Of a stretch of DNA of 64,000 bases, positions 46,135 through 55,326 are shown piece after piece. The stretch is from JADJRH01 sp046351455 (GTDB lineage: Bacteria > Myxococcota_A > Polyangia > Polyangiales > Polyangiaceae), in the NCBI GenBank assembly GCA_046351455.1, contig JAXLYM010000003.1:558001-622000 (forward strand), read 5' to 3'. A model generated the notes under the pieces. It searched no databases and was not told where the DNA came from. It worked only from the letters and a program-made list of their open reading frames with translations. The translations under genes were made by a program, and so were the position numbers. Position 1 is the first letter of the stretch, and each line of letters opens with the position of its first letter.

Positions 46135-46264
46135 CGCGATTCCCTCCCTCGGGCCCCCCAGAGGGCGCCGTCCTCGGAGAGTATCCGCGACGGGGTCCTG
46201 GTGCCACCGACGTGCGCGCTCGTAGGACCTTGATCGTGGGACGGCGCCGCGGCAGACTCCGCCG

Positions 46265-46672
46265 ATGCGAATCGCCCTCTGCTCGGACGAGCCTTATCCG
46301 GTGCACGCGCTGGTGCGCACTCTGCTGGAGGACCGCGGCCACGAGGTGGTCCCCTTCGGATCCACCGCCGACGGCCACGAGGCCCCGTGGGCGGACGTCG
46401 CGGAGCGCGCGGCCGTCGCGGTATCGACCGGCGCCTGCGACGAGGGCGTCTTCTTCTGCTGGACGGGCACGGGCATCAGCATCGCCGCCAACAAGCTCCC
46501 CGGCATCCGAGCGGCCCTGTGCACGGACCCGGGCACCGCCGCCGCCGCGAGGATCTGGAACCACGCCAACGTCCTCTGCCTCTCGAACCGCCTCCTCTCC
46601 ACCGACATGGCCAAAGAAATCCTGGCCGCCTGGCTCGACACCCCCAAGGCGACAAAGGAACGGAGGGCGTGA
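46265..46672 (+). CDS. RpiB/LacAB-family sugar-phosphate isomerase-like protein
   Basis: A 135-residue protein whose core matches RpiB: Asp8, the loop FCWTGTGISIAANK with Cys65 aligned to the catalytic Cys, GIRAALCTDPGTA, and HANVLCLSNR. Two usual features are altered: the His after Asp8 is Glu (SDEPYP), and the Gly after the catalytic Cys is Trp. Ribose-5-phosphate isomerase activity is therefore uncertain, and it may act on another sugar phosphate. It is short for RpiB but not truncated. No pentose-phosphate genes are adjacent. It faces the permease gene convergently, with the dispersed repeat between them. Confidence 0.72.
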   Translation: MRIALCSDEPYPVHALVRTLLEDRGHEVVPFGSTADGHEAPWADVAERAAVAVSTGACDEGVFFCWTGTGISIAANKLPGIRAALCTDPGTAAAARIWNHANVLCLSNRLLSTDMAKEILAAWLDTPKATKERRA

Positions 46673-46724
46673 GTCGCCTCCGCGAGGTGGAGAAGCGTTA
46701 TCTCAAATAGCGAGTTTAGAAATA

Positions 46725-46797
46725 GTGCCCACCCCCGGCCTTCGCTTCGCGAAGTCCGCCCCTCCCCAATCGCTCTCTCCGTTCGCGAAGGGAGGGG
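46725..46797 (+). repeat. Two-hairpin dispersed element, copy C
   Basis: A full copy between the convergent stop codons at 46672 and 46801. It starts GTGCCCACCCCCGGC and has stem CTTCGC/GCGAAG with loop TTC, a central CCCCTCCC and a closing GGGAGGGG with inner TCGC/GCGA pairing. It ends three bases before the permease stop codon. It is the cleanest plus-orientation copy. Confidence 0.85.
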
Positions 46798-46800
46798 TGC

Positions 46801-48366
46801 CTATCCGTGGCCGGCTCCATCCTCCGGTGTCGTCACGTACTGCGCGGCCGCGAATACCGCGGCCATCAGCACGTACGCGATCACGAAGTTCCACTCCGGC
46901 CGCAGCACGAGGCGCGTGTCGCCGGGGGTGTAGTCGTAGGCGTGCAAGAGGCCCGTCGCCGAGAGCGCGGCGCACGCGAGGCACCAGCCCGCCGCCCGCA
47001 GGAAGCGGCGCTCGATCACCTCCACCGTCGCCGCCGCGAGCAACATCGACGAGAAGATGAAGCCCTGTTCGAGCGCGAACGCCCCCGCGATCCACGTGTC
47101 CGACGCCTGGAATTTCTCCACCAGCGATTTGTCGAACACCCCACCTCCCGGCATCCCGTAGCCGGCCGCGCGCAGCCCGTTCTTCGCGAGCATCGCGCCC
47201 CACGCGCCGAGACCCGGTAACAGCCCCACGATGACCGCCGGCGCGTGCTCGGCCTTCGTCGCGGAGAAGGCCTGCGCGCCGATCACGATGCCGATCCACA
47301 GCACGATGGCCATCCCGGCGTCGATCGGCACCGCCCACGCGATGTGCGCGAGCGTGCCAGTCATGCACACCAGCGTCACGAACGCGCCGTTCAGGACCGA
47401 GTACCCCGCGCGCGCCCCGAGGGCCTTCCACCCCGGATGACCGATGTAGATCGTCGTCGGGAAACACGAACCGAACAGCGCCCCCACGATGGTGCCAATC
47501 CCGTTCGCCGACAGCGATGGCGCCGTCGGATAACGATCGCCGGCCGCCTCCGCAGACTCGATGTTTTGCAGACTGCCGAGCACGTTGAAGAGGCCCATCG
47601 GCACGATGACCGCCGCGTACGTGAGCATGTCGCCCGCCCGCAAGGCCGCGATGATCTCCCCGAACACCGGCACAGGCAGCGTGAGCGACACGGCCCCAGG
47701 CTTCACGGCGCCCGGCGCCACCCCCGTGATCCACGCGAGCAGCGTCCCGAGGACCACCGCCACGAGCCCGCCGGGGACTCCCCCCTTGAACCGCACGCGC
47801 CCGAAATACGTCACCAGCACGACCGCCAGCGTCGCGAGCCCCACCACCGGCCGCGCGAACGTGCGAAACAGGAACCCCAGCGAAATGAAGCCGATCGCGA
47901 TGCCCGCGAGCGTGGATAGCAGCGCCGCGCGCGGGGTGATCCTGCGGAGTCGCTCGGCCACGAAGGAGCCGAACAGCTCGATGAGGCCGGAGCCGAGGCA
48001 CGCCACGAGGCCGGCCCGGAACGCGACGCGCCCCGGATCCGTCGCGCCCGCCGCCTGCGCCGCGAGCTTCGCCGGCAACATCACCAGGAACACGAACGCG
48101 AACACCGACACCGTGTTCACCCCGTACGGCAGCGCGCACCGATCCGTCCTGTTCTCCGCGCGCCCCAGCGTCACCGCCTGTCGCGCGTAATAGACGTTGC
48201 CGATCAGCACGGCGATGGCCGTCCCGGGCAAGATGTGCCCGCGCACCAGCTCCGCGTCGAGCCCGAGCACGTACCGGCACAGCGCGTCGATGAGCAGGAG
48301 CTGAACCAGGTTGTCGAGCGCCAGGCCGAAGAAGCCGTCGAGATCGGACCGGACGAACCACCGCAT
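46801..48366 (-). CDS. NCS2/AzgA-like membrane permease
   Basis: A 521-residue polytopic protein (about 12 helices) starting at ATG 48366 (MRWFVRSDLDGFFG). The first helix with GFFGLALDNLVQLLLI, the loop CALPYGVNTVSVFAFVFLVMLPAKLA and the later IVPMGLFNVLGSLQNIESAEAAGDRYP resemble NCS2/AzgA-type nucleobase permeases, in which GLFNVLGSL-like stretches line the substrate site. The substrate is not certain and related families carry other solutes. It is divergent from the secreted hydrolase gene at 48452, with 85 bases between start codons. Confidence 0.72.
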   Translation of the reverse strand: MRWFVRSDLDGFFGLALDNLVQLLLIDALCRYVLGLDAELVRGHILPGTAIAVLIGNVYYARQAVTLGRAENRTDRCALPYGVNTVSVFAFVFLVMLPAKLAAQAAGATDPGRVAFRAGLVACLGSGLIELFGSFVAERLRRITPRAALLSTLAGIAIGFISLGFLFRTFARPVVGLATLAVVLVTYFGRVRFKGGVPGGLVAVVLGTLLAWITGVAPGAVKPGAVSLTLPVPVFGEIIAALRAGDMLTYAAVIVPMGLFNVLGSLQNIESAEAAGDRYPTAPSLSANGIGTIVGALFGSCFPTTIYIGHPGWKALGARAGYSVLNGAFVTLVCMTGTLAHIAWAVPIDAGMAIVLWIGIVIGAQAFSATKAEHAPAVIVGLLPGLGAWGAMLAKNGLRAAGYGMPGGGVFDKSLVEKFQASDTWIAGAFALEQGFIFSSMLLAAATVEVIERRFLRAAGWCLACAALSATGLLHAYDYTPGDTRLVLRPEWNFVIAYVLMAAVFAAAQYVTTPEDGAGHG

Positions 48367-48451
48367 GCGCGGCAGGCTATCCCAACCCGCGCCCCGCGGA
48401 CGAGCAAACGGACACCCGACCTCCTCGGGAGGCATGATAAGAAGAGACACC

Positions 48452-50056
48452 ATGCGATCCCGCGCGCTCCTCCCGTGGTGTGCCCTCGGCTCCGCCCTCG
48501 CGATCGGCCTCTCTCCGCAGGTCGCCGCGGCCGATCAGACGCTCACGTTCGACGGCACGGTGGAGGACGGCAAGTACGATCACGAGCTCCTCGAATTCGA
48601 CGTGCCGGAAGGCGTGGCGGAGATCCAGTTCGATCACGAGAACCTCTCGGGCGAAGGCGTCCTCGACTGGGGCCTTCTGGATCCGGACGGCTTCCGCGGC
48701 TGGGGCGGCGGCAACTCGGAGTCTGCGATCGTCTCGGAAAAGGCAGCCTCCCGGAGCTACCTCGCGGGGCCCATCCAGCCTGGCAAATGGCACATCGTGA
48801 TCGGGAAGGCGCTGCTCTTGCTGGGCTACGCGGACTACCATGTCACGATCACGCTGCGCGACGCCGCGACCCTCGCTCCGCAGCCGGAGCGCCGCAAATA
48901 CGAGGCGATCGCGCCGCTCGCGACGGGGCCTCGGTTCTACGCGGGCGACCTCCACGCGCACTCCCGCGAGAGCGGCGACGCGGCCCCGGAGATCGAAGAC
49001 CTGGTGACGTTCGCGCGCTCGCAGGGGCTCGATTTCGTGGAGCTCTCGGATCACAACACGGTGTCACAACTGGACTTCATCGGCTCCGTGCAAGACAGCC
49101 ACGACGACATCCTGATCCTGCCAGGCGTGGAGTTCACGACGTACGCCGGCCACGCGAACGGCATCGGCGCGACCGAGTGGGTGGACCACAAGATCGGACA
49201 GCCCGGCGTCACGATCATCGGTGCAGAGCAAGCCTTTCACGATCAAGGGGCCTTGTTCTCGATCAACCACCCGGAGTACAACCTCGGCGACAAGTGCATC
49301 GGGTGCGGCTGGGGCCACAACCTGGTCGGCACGAAGATCGACGCCATCGAGGTCGCGACCGCCGGCGCCGGGGAGCTGTTCGCGGACAGCACCCTCGCGT
49401 GGTGGGACGGCCTCTGCGACGCGGGCAATCACGTCGCGCCCGTCGGCGGCAGCGACGATCACACGGCCGGTCAGGACGAAGGCTCGTTCTCCACGCCGGT
49501 CGGCACCCCGACGACGTACGTCTACGCACAGGACCTCTCCGTCGCGAGCCTCCTCCAGGGCATTCGCGACAGTCGCACGGTCGTGAAGCTCCACGGCGTG
49601 ACGGACCCGATGGTGGAGCTGACCACGGATCTGCCGCTCGATCACGACACGGTGCACGGCGAGCAGGTCCACCTGCACGCGAAGGTGACGGGCGCCGCGG
49701 GCATGGAAGCGAGCTGGTTCAAGAACGGGGAGGACCTCGGCACCATCGCGCTCGCCAGCGACCCCGCGGAGCTCTCGCTCGTCGTCGACGCCCCGAAGAA
49801 CGGCACGGATCGGTACCGCGTGCAGGTCTATCGCGACGGCAAAGTGACCACGATCACAGGCCACGTGTGGGTCGACTACCTCGAAGGCGTCGGCGAGACC
49901 CCCGGCAGCGGCAGCACGATGCCCGGCGCCGGCCCCTGCGCCTGCGAGCTCGCCGGCGCCGCGCCCGATCTCCCCGGAAAATGGGCCGGCCCCGCAGCGT
50001 GGCTGTTCGCGATGGGCCTCCTCACGCGGAGGCGCGCCGCCCGTGACAGGCGGTGA
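48452..50056 (+). CDS. Secreted CehA/McbA-type PHP metallohydrolase with MYXO-CTERM-like tail
   Basis: A 534-residue exported protein (signal MRSRALLPWCALGSALAIG). A beta-domain fills about 30-160. The PHP-like metal motifs follow: DLHAHSRESGDA, ELSDHNTVSQ, SINHPEYNL and VGGSDDHTAG, as in CehA/McbA esterases. A beta-sandwich C-terminal domain leads to CAC near 491, a hydrophobic helix (WAGPAAWLFAMGLL) and RRRAARDRR. That is the MYXO-CTERM sorting layout, so it is probably retained at the surface after cleavage. Its substrate, an ester or phosphate, is unknown. An AGAAGAG ribosome site precedes the ATG. Confidence 0.82.
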   Translation: MRSRALLPWCALGSALAIGLSPQVAAADQTLTFDGTVEDGKYDHELLEFDVPEGVAEIQFDHENLSGEGVLDWGLLDPDGFRGWGGGNSESAIVSEKAASRSYLAGPIQPGKWHIVIGKALLLLGYADYHVTITLRDAATLAPQPERRKYEAIAPLATGPRFYAGDLHAHSRESGDAAPEIEDLVTFARSQGLDFVELSDHNTVSQLDFIGSVQDSHDDILILPGVEFTTYAGHANGIGATEWVDHKIGQPGVTIIGAEQAFHDQGALFSINHPEYNLGDKCIGCGWGHNLVGTKIDAIEVATAGAGELFADSTLAWWDGLCDAGNHVAPVGGSDDHTAGQDEGSFSTPVGTPTTYVYAQDLSVASLLQGIRDSRTVVKLHGVTDPMVELTTDLPLDHDTVHGEQVHLHAKVTGAAGMEASWFKNGEDLGTIALASDPAELSLVVDAPKNGTDRYRVQVYRDGKVTTITGHVWVDYLEGVGETPGSGSTMPGAGPCACELAGAAPDLPGKWAGPAAWLFAMGLLTRRRAARDRR

Positions 50057-50125
50057 ACGGCCTGCCGTGAGGCCCTGCCGTGACGTGGAGACTTGTCGCG
50101 ACCAGAGCCCTGATTGACAGAGCCC

Positions 50126-51037
50126 TTATTGAAGGAGCCCCATGTCCAGCTCGCAGAGGAACCCCTGGAGCGTGGCGCATTTCTCGTCCGATAAGAGGTA
50201 GTTCTTGTCGAAGGCGACGCACCGCTGGTCGAGCTCCAAGCTCGGCTGTCCGCCGGCCCACATGCTCGGGGCGATCGGGAACGGCTCCCCGTTCGACCAC
50301 ACGAACGCCGGGTACGTGTCGTTGTTGTTGCCGCCCGTCCACGTCTTCGCGGTGACGGGGAGCTGCGCGGACACCGTGGTCACCTCCGTCGCGCCGGTGA
50401 AGCCCACGAGATCGGCCTTCGCGTTCCAGAGCTTGCACTCGTTCTGCGCGCCGCTCCACGTGCGCTTCAGCGCGGGCACGAGCAGGTAACAGTGATTGAC
50501 GGCCACGTCGCGGAACACCGTGCCTTCGTAGGCGCCGGGCGCGCACTCCACCTTGCAGGTCTTGCTGCAGTTGTCCCCGCTCGTCGTGTTGCCGTCGTCG
50601 CACTCCTCCCCGGGCTGCAGGATGTTGTCGCCGCAGGAGGGGATCCGGCACGACAAGGTGCATGTGCCAGCGTCGGAGTTCGCGTCGCCCTCGTCGCATT
50701 GCTCGGGCGGGCAGAGGAAGCCGTCGCCGCAGCCCGTCTCCTTCGCGGAGCAGTCGCCGCGGCATCCGTCGCAGTCCGTCGTGTTGCCGTCGTCGCACGC
50801 CTCCGTGGAGTCCACGTTGCCGTCCCCGCACTCGGGGCCGACCGACGTCGTCGTGTCCGTGGTGGACGTCGTCGTCCCGCCGCCCGTGCCGCCGCCGCCC
50901 GTCCCGCCCTTGCCCCAGAAGCAGTCGAGCGCCGGGTTTCGCGAGCAGTCCGTCCCGTAGTCGGAGAAGCAGCCCGCGAGAGGGGCGGCCGAGAGACCCA
51001 CCAAGAATACAAGCAGTGCAGAAGGAGTGATTTTCAC
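50126..51037 (-). CDS. Cys-rich repeat lipoprotein with C-type-lectin-like domain
   Basis: A 303-residue lipoprotein from GTG 51037 (ribosome site AAGAGG) with signal VKITPSALLVFLVGL and LAGC (Cys23). A Gly/Thr linker (GTGGGGTGGGTTTSTTDTTT) leads to Myxococcus Cys-rich repeats (CGDGNVDSTEACDDGN, CDEGDANSDAGTC, CGDNILQPGEECDDGN). The C-terminal 130 residues have a lectin-like fold pattern (NHCYLLVPALKRTWSGAQ, FVWSNGEPFPI, RCVAFDKNYLLSD, LQGFLCEL). It is probably a surface ligand-binding protein. It lies 8 bases after the frameshifted TPR-PEGA gene and may form a module with it. Confidence 0.85.
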   Translation of the reverse strand: MKITPSALLVFLVGLSAAPLAGCFSDYGTDCSRNPALDCFWGKGGTGGGGTGGGTTTSTTDTTTSVGPECGDGNVDSTEACDDGNTTDCDGCRGDCSAKETGCGDGFLCPPEQCDEGDANSDAGTCTLSCRIPSCGDNILQPGEECDDGNTTSGDNCSKTCKVECAPGAYEGTVFRDVAVNHCYLLVPALKRTWSGAQNECKLWNAKADLVGFTGATEVTTVSAQLPVTAKTWTGGNNNDTYPAFVWSNGEPFPIAPSMWAGGQPSLELDQRCVAFDKNYLLSDEKCATLQGFLCELDMGLLQ

Positions 51038-51045
51038 GGCGCCTC

Positions 51046-52172
51046 TTACCAGCGAACAGTGAGGGTACCGCCCCCGCCCTGGGGTGTGATCACCGCGCCT
51101 GCCGAGAATTTCGGCGACGTCCGATGCGCGCCCGCGGGGCCGCTCGGAGCGCCCGAAGCAGGGTGCGAGCTCGACCGCGAGAGGATCTCGTAGAGCCCGG
51201 CCGCGGCGCCCACCGCGGCGCCTCCGACGATGAGCCAGCCGCCCGTGTTCCGGAACATGTCCGTCGCCGCCGCGGCGTCGATCGCGGCCTTGCACTTCGG
51301 GTCGGGAGAGGCGCCCACGCACACGTTGGTGCCGCCCGTCTTCTTGAGATCCGCGAGGGCCTTCTCCTCCGCCGAGGCCTTGTCGCCCGAGACCCGAGCA
51401 GCACGGCGCCGGCCACGATCGCGGCCCCGCCGACGGCCAGGCCCGCGATCCCGAGAGCGGGATTGTGCGGGGGCAGAGGCGGCGCGACAGGCCCTGTCGA
51501 GGTGGGCAGTCCGCTCGCCGTCGCCGTCGGCAGAGGGGGCGCCACGATGCCGTACACCAGCTTCACGGGCGAGGTGACGCCGCTCGCGGCCACGATGCGC
51601 TGCTGTCCGTACTGGTCCCCTGCGCGCGCTTCGACCTCGCAATTGCCGGGCTCCACGTAGACGTCCCGGCCGAGGGGCGCCTTGCCGACGAAGGCCTTGT
51701 CCACGAACACCTCCGCCCCGGGCGGCGCGGTGATCTGGATCGCTCCGACTCGGGTCTTCGCGTCGGCGAGCATCTGCTGGGCGGACGCGCGCTCCCCGAC
51801 CGGGGCCGAGGCAGGTGCCTTTTGCAGATAAAGGGCCAGGTACTCCGCCGCGTCCCGCGATTTGCCGAGGTGGTACGCCGCGTCCCCGAGGGCCCGCACC
51901 ATCGACGAGTGGGGCTGCACCGCGTACCCCGCGCGGAACGAGGTGTACGCCGCCTGCCAGTCCCCGCGCGCCGCGGCGGCCTTCCCGTCGTCGTAGTGCT
52001 TCTGCGCGAGCTCCTCCATCGGCGCTTCTTCGCCGGCGGCGGGCGCGTTCGGAGGCGCGCCGACGTCCTGCGCGAGGCTCACGAGGGGGGCAGCGAGCGT
52101 CGCGACGAGCGCCGGGACGAACAACGCCGGAACCAACGACCAGGGAGAGTGCTTTTTGCGGCGGCCTCGCAT
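51046..52172 (-). CDS. TPR-PEGA envelope protein with apparent frameshift
   Basis: Start ATG 52172 (MRGRRKKHS) with a cleavable signal. Residues about 45-110 are TPR-like, 120-185 a PEGA domain (GAEVFVDKAFVGKAPLGRDVYVEPG), then a Pro-rich linker and a helix ending GAVLLG. Near 51390-51397 the frame breaks: one reading stops at 51090 with Arg-rich noise, while the other continues as SGDKASAEEKALADLKKTGG, DMFRNTGG and a helix, ending at 51046. That second part matches the paralogue at 56679 (DMFGNTGIGLLIGGG), so a single missing base is the simplest reading. Whether it is a true mutation or a sequencing error is not decidable here. Confidence 0.72.
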
Positions 52173-52306
52173 TATTCGCTTGATCCGCCGGAGGTGCACG
52201 ACCGGCGGGGCCACGACTAGAGCGCCGCAAACCCTGCGGGTCAAGAAAAACCGCGCGATCTTCGCGCACGACACGGGCGAGCACCGCAACTACCGTGCTC
52301 GCCACC

Positions 52307-53209
52307 ATGCCATTCGAACGCTCCTCCCTCCTCTCCGTCACGCTCCTCTCGGCTCTCCTCTCGGCACCTCTCCTCACGGCGGGCTGCGCGAAAGGCTCTC
52401 AAGGCCTCACGGGGGGCTCCGGCGCGGCGAGCGAGGGCGCGGGCGGCGCGGGCGCCTCCGGGGCCAGCCAGCCGAGCGGCGGCACCACGACGACCACGAC
52501 AACCCCGACAGACACCGGCGACACCACGACGACGACCACGTCAAGCACCAGTGACACGACCACGAGCGGCACCACCTCGTCCTCGTCGACCACCACCACG
52601 TCGAGCAGCACCACCACGACAACCACCGTCACGGGGAACGGCTGTCCGCTGAATCAGGTCTTGATCAGCGAGGTGCGCACGCGCGGCCTCGCGGGCGGCT
52701 CCGACGAATTCCTGGAGCTCTACAACGCGAGCTCTTCGGCCGTGGTCCTCGATGATACGTGGAAGATCGAGGGCCGCAAAGCGGGCGGCGCCTCGTACTC
52801 CACGCGATGGACCGGCGCGAGCCAGTCGGTCCCTGCGTGGGGCCATTTCCTGATCGTGGGCCAGTCGTATGCCCAGAGTCCGGCCGGCGACGCGACGTTC
52901 TCCTCCGGCATCAGCGACGCGACGAGCGTGCGCCTCGTGAACGGCGGAGGCACGCAGGACGCCCTCTGTTTCTACTTCGACGCCGCGTCCGAGCTCGCGT
53001 ACGACGCGACGTACACCTGTGAGGGAGCCCCGGCGCCGAACCTCCCGCACGACGACTCCGTGAGCGCCGCAAGCAACGCCGACGTCTCCCTCCAGCGCCT
53101 CCCCGCGGCCGGCTCCCCGAGCTGTCAGGACACGAACGACAACCTCGTCGACTTCACGACCGTGACCCCCGCGGATCCGCAGAATACATCGAGTCCCCCC
53201 ACCCCGTGA
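52307..53209 (+). CDS. Lamin-tail-domain lipoprotein with Ser/Thr linker
   Basis: A 300-residue lipoprotein with signal MPFERSSLLSVTLLSALL and TAGC (Cys27). A linker of about 75 residues made of Gly/Ser then Thr/Ser runs (TTTTTTP, STSDTTTSGTTSSSS) resembles a mucin-type, potentially glycosylated spacer. The C-terminal domain starts NGCPLNQVLISEVRTRG, SDEFLELYNAS, matching the lamin-tail domain of secreted bacterial proteins that bind surfaces or nucleic acid. Two Cys (CFYF, YTC) may pair. I chose ATG 52307; a GTG at 52295 would add four codons. It is divergent from the TPR-PEGA gene at 52172. Confidence 0.78.
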   Translation: MPFERSSLLSVTLLSALLSAPLLTAGCAKGSQGLTGGSGAASEGAGGAGASGASQPSGGTTTTTTTPTDTGDTTTTTTSSTSDTTTSGTTSSSSTTTTSSSTTTTTTVTGNGCPLNQVLISEVRTRGLAGGSDEFLELYNASSSAVVLDDTWKIEGRKAGGASYSTRWTGASQSVPAWGHFLIVGQSYAQSPAGDATFSSGISDATSVRLVNGGGTQDALCFYFDAASELAYDATYTCEGAPAPNLPHDDSVSAASNADVSLQRLPAAGSPSCQDTNDNLVDFTTVTPADPQNTSSPPTP

Positions 53210-53211
53210 CA

Positions 53212-53232
53212 GGCGCTCCGCGCGGGAGCGCC
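53212..53232. terminator. Hairpin between convergent lamin-tail and acyl-CoA synthetase genes
   Basis: A perfect 8-bp stem (GGCGCTCC/GGAGCGCC) with a 5-base loop, placed between the stop codons at 53209 and 53239. It can end transcripts from both sides; no T-run is visible. Confidence 0.45.
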
Positions 53233-53238
53233 GGGGGA

Positions 53239-54879
53239 TCACGCGGTCTTCACCGCGGCGGCCGCGCCGAGGCCCAGCTCGTCGATGGCCATCTCGCGCA
53301 TGCGGTATTTCTGGACCTTGCCGGTCACCGTCATGGGAAATTCGTTCACGAGCTTCCAGTAACGGGGGATCTTGTACGTGGCGATCTGGTTCCTGCAATA
53401 CGCGGTCAGCTCCTCCTCGCTCAGCTCCGCGCCGTGCCGCACCTTGACCCAGGCCATCACCTCTTCGCCGTATTTGACGCTCGGGACGCCGATCACCTGC
53501 GCTTCGCTGACGGCCGGGTGCGTGTGCAGAAACTCCTCGAGCTCCCGAGGATAGATGTTCTCGCCGCCGCGGATGATCATGTCCTTGATGCGACCGACGA
53601 TGTTCACGTACCCCTCGTCATCCATCGTGGCCAGATCGCCCGTGTGCATCCACCGCCCGCCGTCCACCGCGGCGCGCGTCGCGTCCTCGTTGCCGAAATA
53701 CCCGATCATCACGCTGTAGCCGCGCGTGCACAGCTCCCCCGGCTCGCCGCGCGGCACGACCTGCCCGGTCACGGGATCGAGGATCTTCAGCTCCAGGTGC
53801 GGGTGCACGCGCCCCACGGTCGTGACGCGCTTGTCCACCGGGTCGTCCACCGATGTCTGCGTGGAGACAGGCGACGTCTCCGTCATGCCGTAACAGATGG
53901 TCACCTCGGGCATGTGCAGCTTCGTCTGCACCTTCTTCATCACCTCCACGGGGCACGGCGAGCCGGCCATGATGCCAGTCCGCAGCGTCGAGAAATCGAA
54001 TTCGGCGCAGCGCGGGTGATCCAGGATACCGATGAACATCGTCGGCACCCCGTAGAGCGCCGTGCACTTTTCCGCCGTGACGGCCTCCATCACCGCGAGC
54101 GGATCGAACGCCTCCCCCGGGATCACCATCGTCGCGCCGTGCGTGATGCACCCGAGATTGCCCATCACCATCCCGAAGCAATGGTAAAAGGGCACGGGGA
54201 TGCACACCCGATCCAGCTCCGTGAAGCGCTGTCCTTCGCCCACGAAATAGCCGTTGTTGAGCAGGTTGTGGTGCGACAGCGTGGCGCCCTTCGGGAAGCC
54301 GGTGGTGCCGGACGTGTACTGAATGTTGATCGGGTCGTCGAACTGCAGGCTGGACTCCCGCTCTCGGAGCGCCTCGGGCGTCACCTCCGTGTGCCGGGCC
54401 CGCAGAGAGGCCCAGTCGTCGTCGAGCACGAAGGCCTCTTTCAGATGGGGGCACTCGTCGCGCACGTGGTCCAGCATCTTCACGTAATCGGATTGCCGGA
54501 ACGCCCGCGCGAGCAGCAGGGTGCGCACGCCCGATTGCAGGAGCACGTACTTCAGCTCCGCCGTCTTGTACGCGGGGTTGATGTTGACGAGGATCGCCCC
54601 GATCCGCGCCGCCGCGAGCTGCGTGAGCACCCACTCGTACCGGTTCGGCGACCAGATGCCGACGCGCTCCCCGCGCTGGATCCCGAGCGCCAGGAGCGCC
54701 CGCGCCATCACCGCCGTCTCCTCCGCGAGCTCCCGGTACGTGGCCCTGTACCCCTGCGAGCGCACCACGAGCGCCTCCCGCTCCGGGAAGCGCGCCGCCG
54801 TCCGGAGGAGATTGTCGCCGATCGTCTCACCGAGCAACGGGACAGAGCTCGTCCCCGACACGTAGGATAGCTGTCGCAC
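53239..54879 (-). CDS. AMP-dependent acyl-CoA synthetase (AMP-binding)
   Basis: A 546-residue adenylate-forming enzyme from GTG 54879 with a strong ribosome site (GAGGTGA). The core motifs are YTSGTTGFPKGA (P-loop), YGMTETSPVS, GRIKDMIIRGGENIYP and the C-terminal catalytic Lys in TGKVQKYRM. This is the medium/long-chain acyl-CoA ligase (YngI/AcsF-like) branch. It activates a fatty acid to acyl-CoA in two steps. Substrate length cannot be read from sequence. It stands alone between the two TPR-PEGA loci. The 447 bases upstream (54880-55326) hold one inverted repeat and no convincing gene. Confidence 0.9.
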   Translation of the reverse strand: MRQLSYVSGTSSVPLLGETIGDNLLRTAARFPEREALVVRSQGYRATYRELAEETAVMARALLALGIQRGERVGIWSPNRYEWVLTQLAAARIGAILVNINPAYKTAELKYVLLQSGVRTLLLARAFRQSDYVKMLDHVRDECPHLKEAFVLDDDWASLRARHTEVTPEALRERESSLQFDDPINIQYTSGTTGFPKGATLSHHNLLNNGYFVGEGQRFTELDRVCIPVPFYHCFGMVMGNLGCITHGATMVIPGEAFDPLAVMEAVTAEKCTALYGVPTMFIGILDHPRCAEFDFSTLRTGIMAGSPCPVEVMKKVQTKLHMPEVTICYGMTETSPVSTQTSVDDPVDKRVTTVGRVHPHLELKILDPVTGQVVPRGEPGELCTRGYSVMIGYFGNEDATRAAVDGGRWMHTGDLATMDDEGYVNIVGRIKDMIIRGGENIYPRELEEFLHTHPAVSEAQVIGVPSVKYGEEVMAWVKVRHGAELSEEELTAYCRNQIATYKIPRYWKLVNEFPMTVTGKVQKYRMREMAIDELGLGAAAAVKTA

Positions 54880-55201
54880 AAGGTCACCTCGCGGCCGGGA
54901 CGCTACCAGCGAACGCGAAAAAAAGCACCGCCCGCCTCCGCAGGCCGGGGGATCGCCTCCGGAACCGAGAAGAAATTGCCGTAATCGGCAGTCTCGGGCG
55001 TCCGTTCAGCGGTGCGACGCTCCCCTCGACCGGCCGTTTCGCGATCTCAGACAGCGAGTCTCAATGCGAGCCGAGGGCTGATACGGGAGTGTCGTTCTGC
55101 AACAACCGAGGACGAGGAGCCGAGATCCAAAGCGATAAGACGCCGCGATCTCGGCCCTGATCCGGGCGGAATGGCTGGATCCGTCAAACGATTGACGCTC
55201 T

Positions 55202-55230
55202 GTCCATGCCCGTCCGTGGGTGGCATGGAC
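55202..55230. promoter_or_regulatory. Inverted repeat upstream of the 55327 operon
   Basis: Perfect 9-bp arms GTCCATGCC and GGCATGGAC around an 11-base spacer, 97 bases before the first gene of the PEGA/lipoprotein operon. It may be an operator or an RNA hairpin. The rest of the 54880-55326 gap shows no gene; the weak in-frame extension there has low G/C at third positions. Confidence 0.35.
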
Positions 55231-55326
55231 GTTGAAGTCGTTTGCGACCCGAGCGGTCTTGCGCGGCGAGCTGCGGCTCGATCGCTCACCACGGCTCCGG
55301 CGAGGGCCAAGACGCAGGACGACACG

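Noticed and set aside
51090..51395. Arg-rich C-terminus of the first frame of the frameshifted TPR-PEGA gene
   Set aside because: It is the wrong-frame reading after the break; the other frame restores homology to the paralogue.
55012..55326. In-frame extension upstream of the Pro-rich membrane protein
   Set aside because: Third codon positions are much less G/C-rich than in genes of this window, no ribosome site is seen, and the 9-bp inverted repeat lies inside it.
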